Below, one piece after another: positions 34,354 through 35,428 of a stretch of DNA of 35,428 bases. This stretch comes from Opitutus sp. (GTDB lineage Bacteria > Verrucomicrobiota > Verrucomicrobiia > Opitutales > Opitutaceae): contig JANYAM010000060.1 of assembly GCA_025361365.1 (NCBI GenBank), forward strand, positions 1 to 35,428, written 5' to 3'. Position 1 is the stretch's first letter; every line of letters begins with the position of its first letter. Below the pieces are notes generated by a model that had not been told where the DNA came from, made no database searches, and worked only from the letters and a program-made list of their open reading frames with translations. Made by a program: the position numbers and the translations under genes.

Positions 34354-35428
34354 TTAGCCGGTTGCCGCGTCGGCGGCCGGGGGCGCCGCCATGAGCACGT
34401 TGGCCCGGGCGACGTCGGATTCGATGCGGTGGTAAAGATCCTGGTGGATGATCTGGGCGGCGGCGTGGATGGCGCTGTTCCAAGCGTGGCGGTTGGAAGA
34501 GCCGTGGGCCTTGAGCACGTTGCCCTTCACGCCCAGCAGCGGGGCGCCGCCATAGCGGTCGGGGTTCATCCGGGATTTCAGGGCGTCAAACGCGCCCTTG
34601 GCCAGCACGGCGCCGCCCATGCGGAGGGGATTGGCCTTCAACTCTTCCTTGAGCATCGTCGTGATGAACTTGGCGAGCGACTCCCACGTCTTGAGCAGCG
34701 TGTTGCCGACGAAGCCGTCGCAGACCACGACGTCCACGGTGTCCTTGAACACCTGGAAGCCCTCGATGGGGCCGACGTAATTGATGATCCCGTTGACCTT
34801 TTTGAGGAGGATGTTCGCCTCGGTGGTGAGCGTGGTGCCCTTGCCTTCCTCGGTGCCGATGGTGAGCAGCCCGACGCGCGGGTGGTCGAGGCCGAGGATG
34901 ACGCGCGCGTAGTCGGCGCCCAGGATGGCGTTGTGCACGAGATGCTCGGCCTTGGCCTCGGGGTTGGCGCCGGCGTCGATCAGGACAAAGTGGCCGTTCT
35001 CACGGGGGATGACAGCGGCCAGCACCGGCCGGTCCACCCCGGTGATCGAGCCGACGATGAGCTTGCTGCCGGCCATGAGCGCACCGGTGTTGCCGGAACT
35101 CACGAGCGCGCCGGCCTTGCCTTCCTTGACGAGATTGAAGCCCCGGACCATGGAAGAATCCTTCTTCTTCGCGATGGCGCGCAGCGGCTTGTCCTCCATC
35201 GTGATGACCTCGGTGGCATGGACGACGGCGAGCTTGGCGTGGCCGGCCAGCCCGGCGGCGGCGAGCAACGGCTCCAGCACGGCCTGATCGCCGATGAGCG
35301 TGATCGGCTCGATGGAAGCATCGGCCAGCGCGAGCTTCACGGCCTCGATGACCTCGGCCGGCCCGAGGTCGCCTCCCATCGCGTCCACCGCAATCCGGGC
35401 GTGAGCGGTCGAGGGACTGGCCGTCTCG
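34354..35428 (-). CDS. plsX: Phosphate acyltransferase PlsX, 5' end outside window
   Basis: Converts acyl-ACP to acyl-phosphate, the acyl donor for glycerol-3-phosphate acylation at the inner face of the membrane. The frame is open to the right edge. The conserved start IAVDAMGGDLGP lies only 14 codons in, and the in-frame GTG at 35388 falls inside it (the V of VDAMGGD). I therefore believe the true start is upstream of the window. Family motifs: VHATEVITMEDKPLRAIAKK, SMVRGFNLVKEGKAGALVSSGNTGALMA, VLAAVIPRENGHFVLIDAGAN, VGLLTIGTEEGKGT, VDVVVCDGFVGNTLLKTWE and LLGVKGNVLKAHGSSN. The C-terminus ends in a short Ala/Pro tail. It heads the plsX-fabH-bamD-lptE-rpe series in this window. The usual upstream neighbour rpmF would lie beyond the edge. 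Confidence 0.95.
   Translation of the reverse strand, partial: ETASPSTAHARIAVDAMGGDLGPAEVIEAVKLALADASIEPITLIGDQAVLEPLLAAAGLAGHAKLAVVHATEVITMEDKPLRAIAKKKDSSMVRGFNLVKEGKAGALVSSGNTGALMAGSKLIVGSITGVDRPVLAAVIPRENGHFVLIDAGANPEAKAEHLVHNAILGADYARVILGLDHPRVGLLTIGTEEGKGTTLTTEANILLKKVNGIINYVGPIEGFQVFKDTVDVVVCDGFVGNTLLKTWESLAKFITTMLKEELKANPLRMGGAVLAKGAFDALKSRMNPDRYGGAPLLGVKGNVLKAHGSSNRHAWNSAIHAAAQIIHQDLYHRIESDVARANVLMAAPPAADAATG

Overview
The window is a GC-rich stretch of a Gram-negative chromosome, almost fully coding, and I see no phage, plasmid, CRISPR or classical IS genes. LpxI, LptE, BamD, OpgG/OpgH and Wza/Wzc-type exopolysaccharide export imply an outer membrane with lipid A and LPS. The protein families, base composition and style of interspersed repeats suggest Verrucomicrobiota, probably Opitutaceae. 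That assignment is an inference from general familiarity, not a database match.

Layout. 1-1047 (-): 5' part of an unrecognised conserved protein. 1231-3625 (+): sppA and sufT. 3626-6328 (-): dus, a bifunctional-nuclease-family gene and lpxI. 6415-11324 (-): exopolysaccharide operon fecR-like > outer-membrane barrel > Wza-like > Wzc-like tyrosine autokinase. 11458-14022 (-): leuS. 14044-22536 (+): tight seven-gene run of HtrA-like protease, its catalytically dead paralogue, ribE, a family-4-like uracil-DNA glycosylase, opgG, a small membrane protein and opgH. 22533-23565 (-): DUF1573 protein and HPt protein. 23713-26317 (+): metK-ahcY with an intrinsic terminator. 26413-27225 (-): ABC ATPase. 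27304-27393 (-): tRNA-Ser(GCU). 27444-28037 (-): hpt. 28128-30849 (+): ABC ATPase and solute-binding protein without a permease. 30920-35428 (-): plsX > fabH > bamD > lptE > rpe. No gene-free stretch exceeds 300 bases.

Functional themes. Most genes serve the envelope: lipid A (lpxI), LPS and outer-membrane protein assembly (lptE, bamD), phospholipid and fatty acid supply (plsX, fabH), osmoregulated periplasmic glucan (opgG/H), exopolysaccharide, and envelope proteolysis (sppA, HtrA pair). The methyl cycle (metK, ahcY), purine salvage (hpt) and translation (leuS, dus, tRNA) make up the rest.

The least ordinary signal lies at the gene borders. I find about ten short structured repeats of at least three architectures. 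(1) REP/REPIN-like elements: hairpins preceded by GTAG, GGAG or GTGG and usually in inverted pairs. One lies in frame inside dus and one supplies the rpe stop codon. (2) A GTCATYCTGAG... repeat whose two arms at lptE differ by a compensatory base-pair change and can be read through as the LptE N-terminus. (3) Two ~100-bp elements made of inverted arrays of 7-base units. The two use different unit sequences but have the same geometry, and each fills the gap between an upstream stop codon and the next gene's start (lpxI and rpe). No gene that could mobilise them is in the window.
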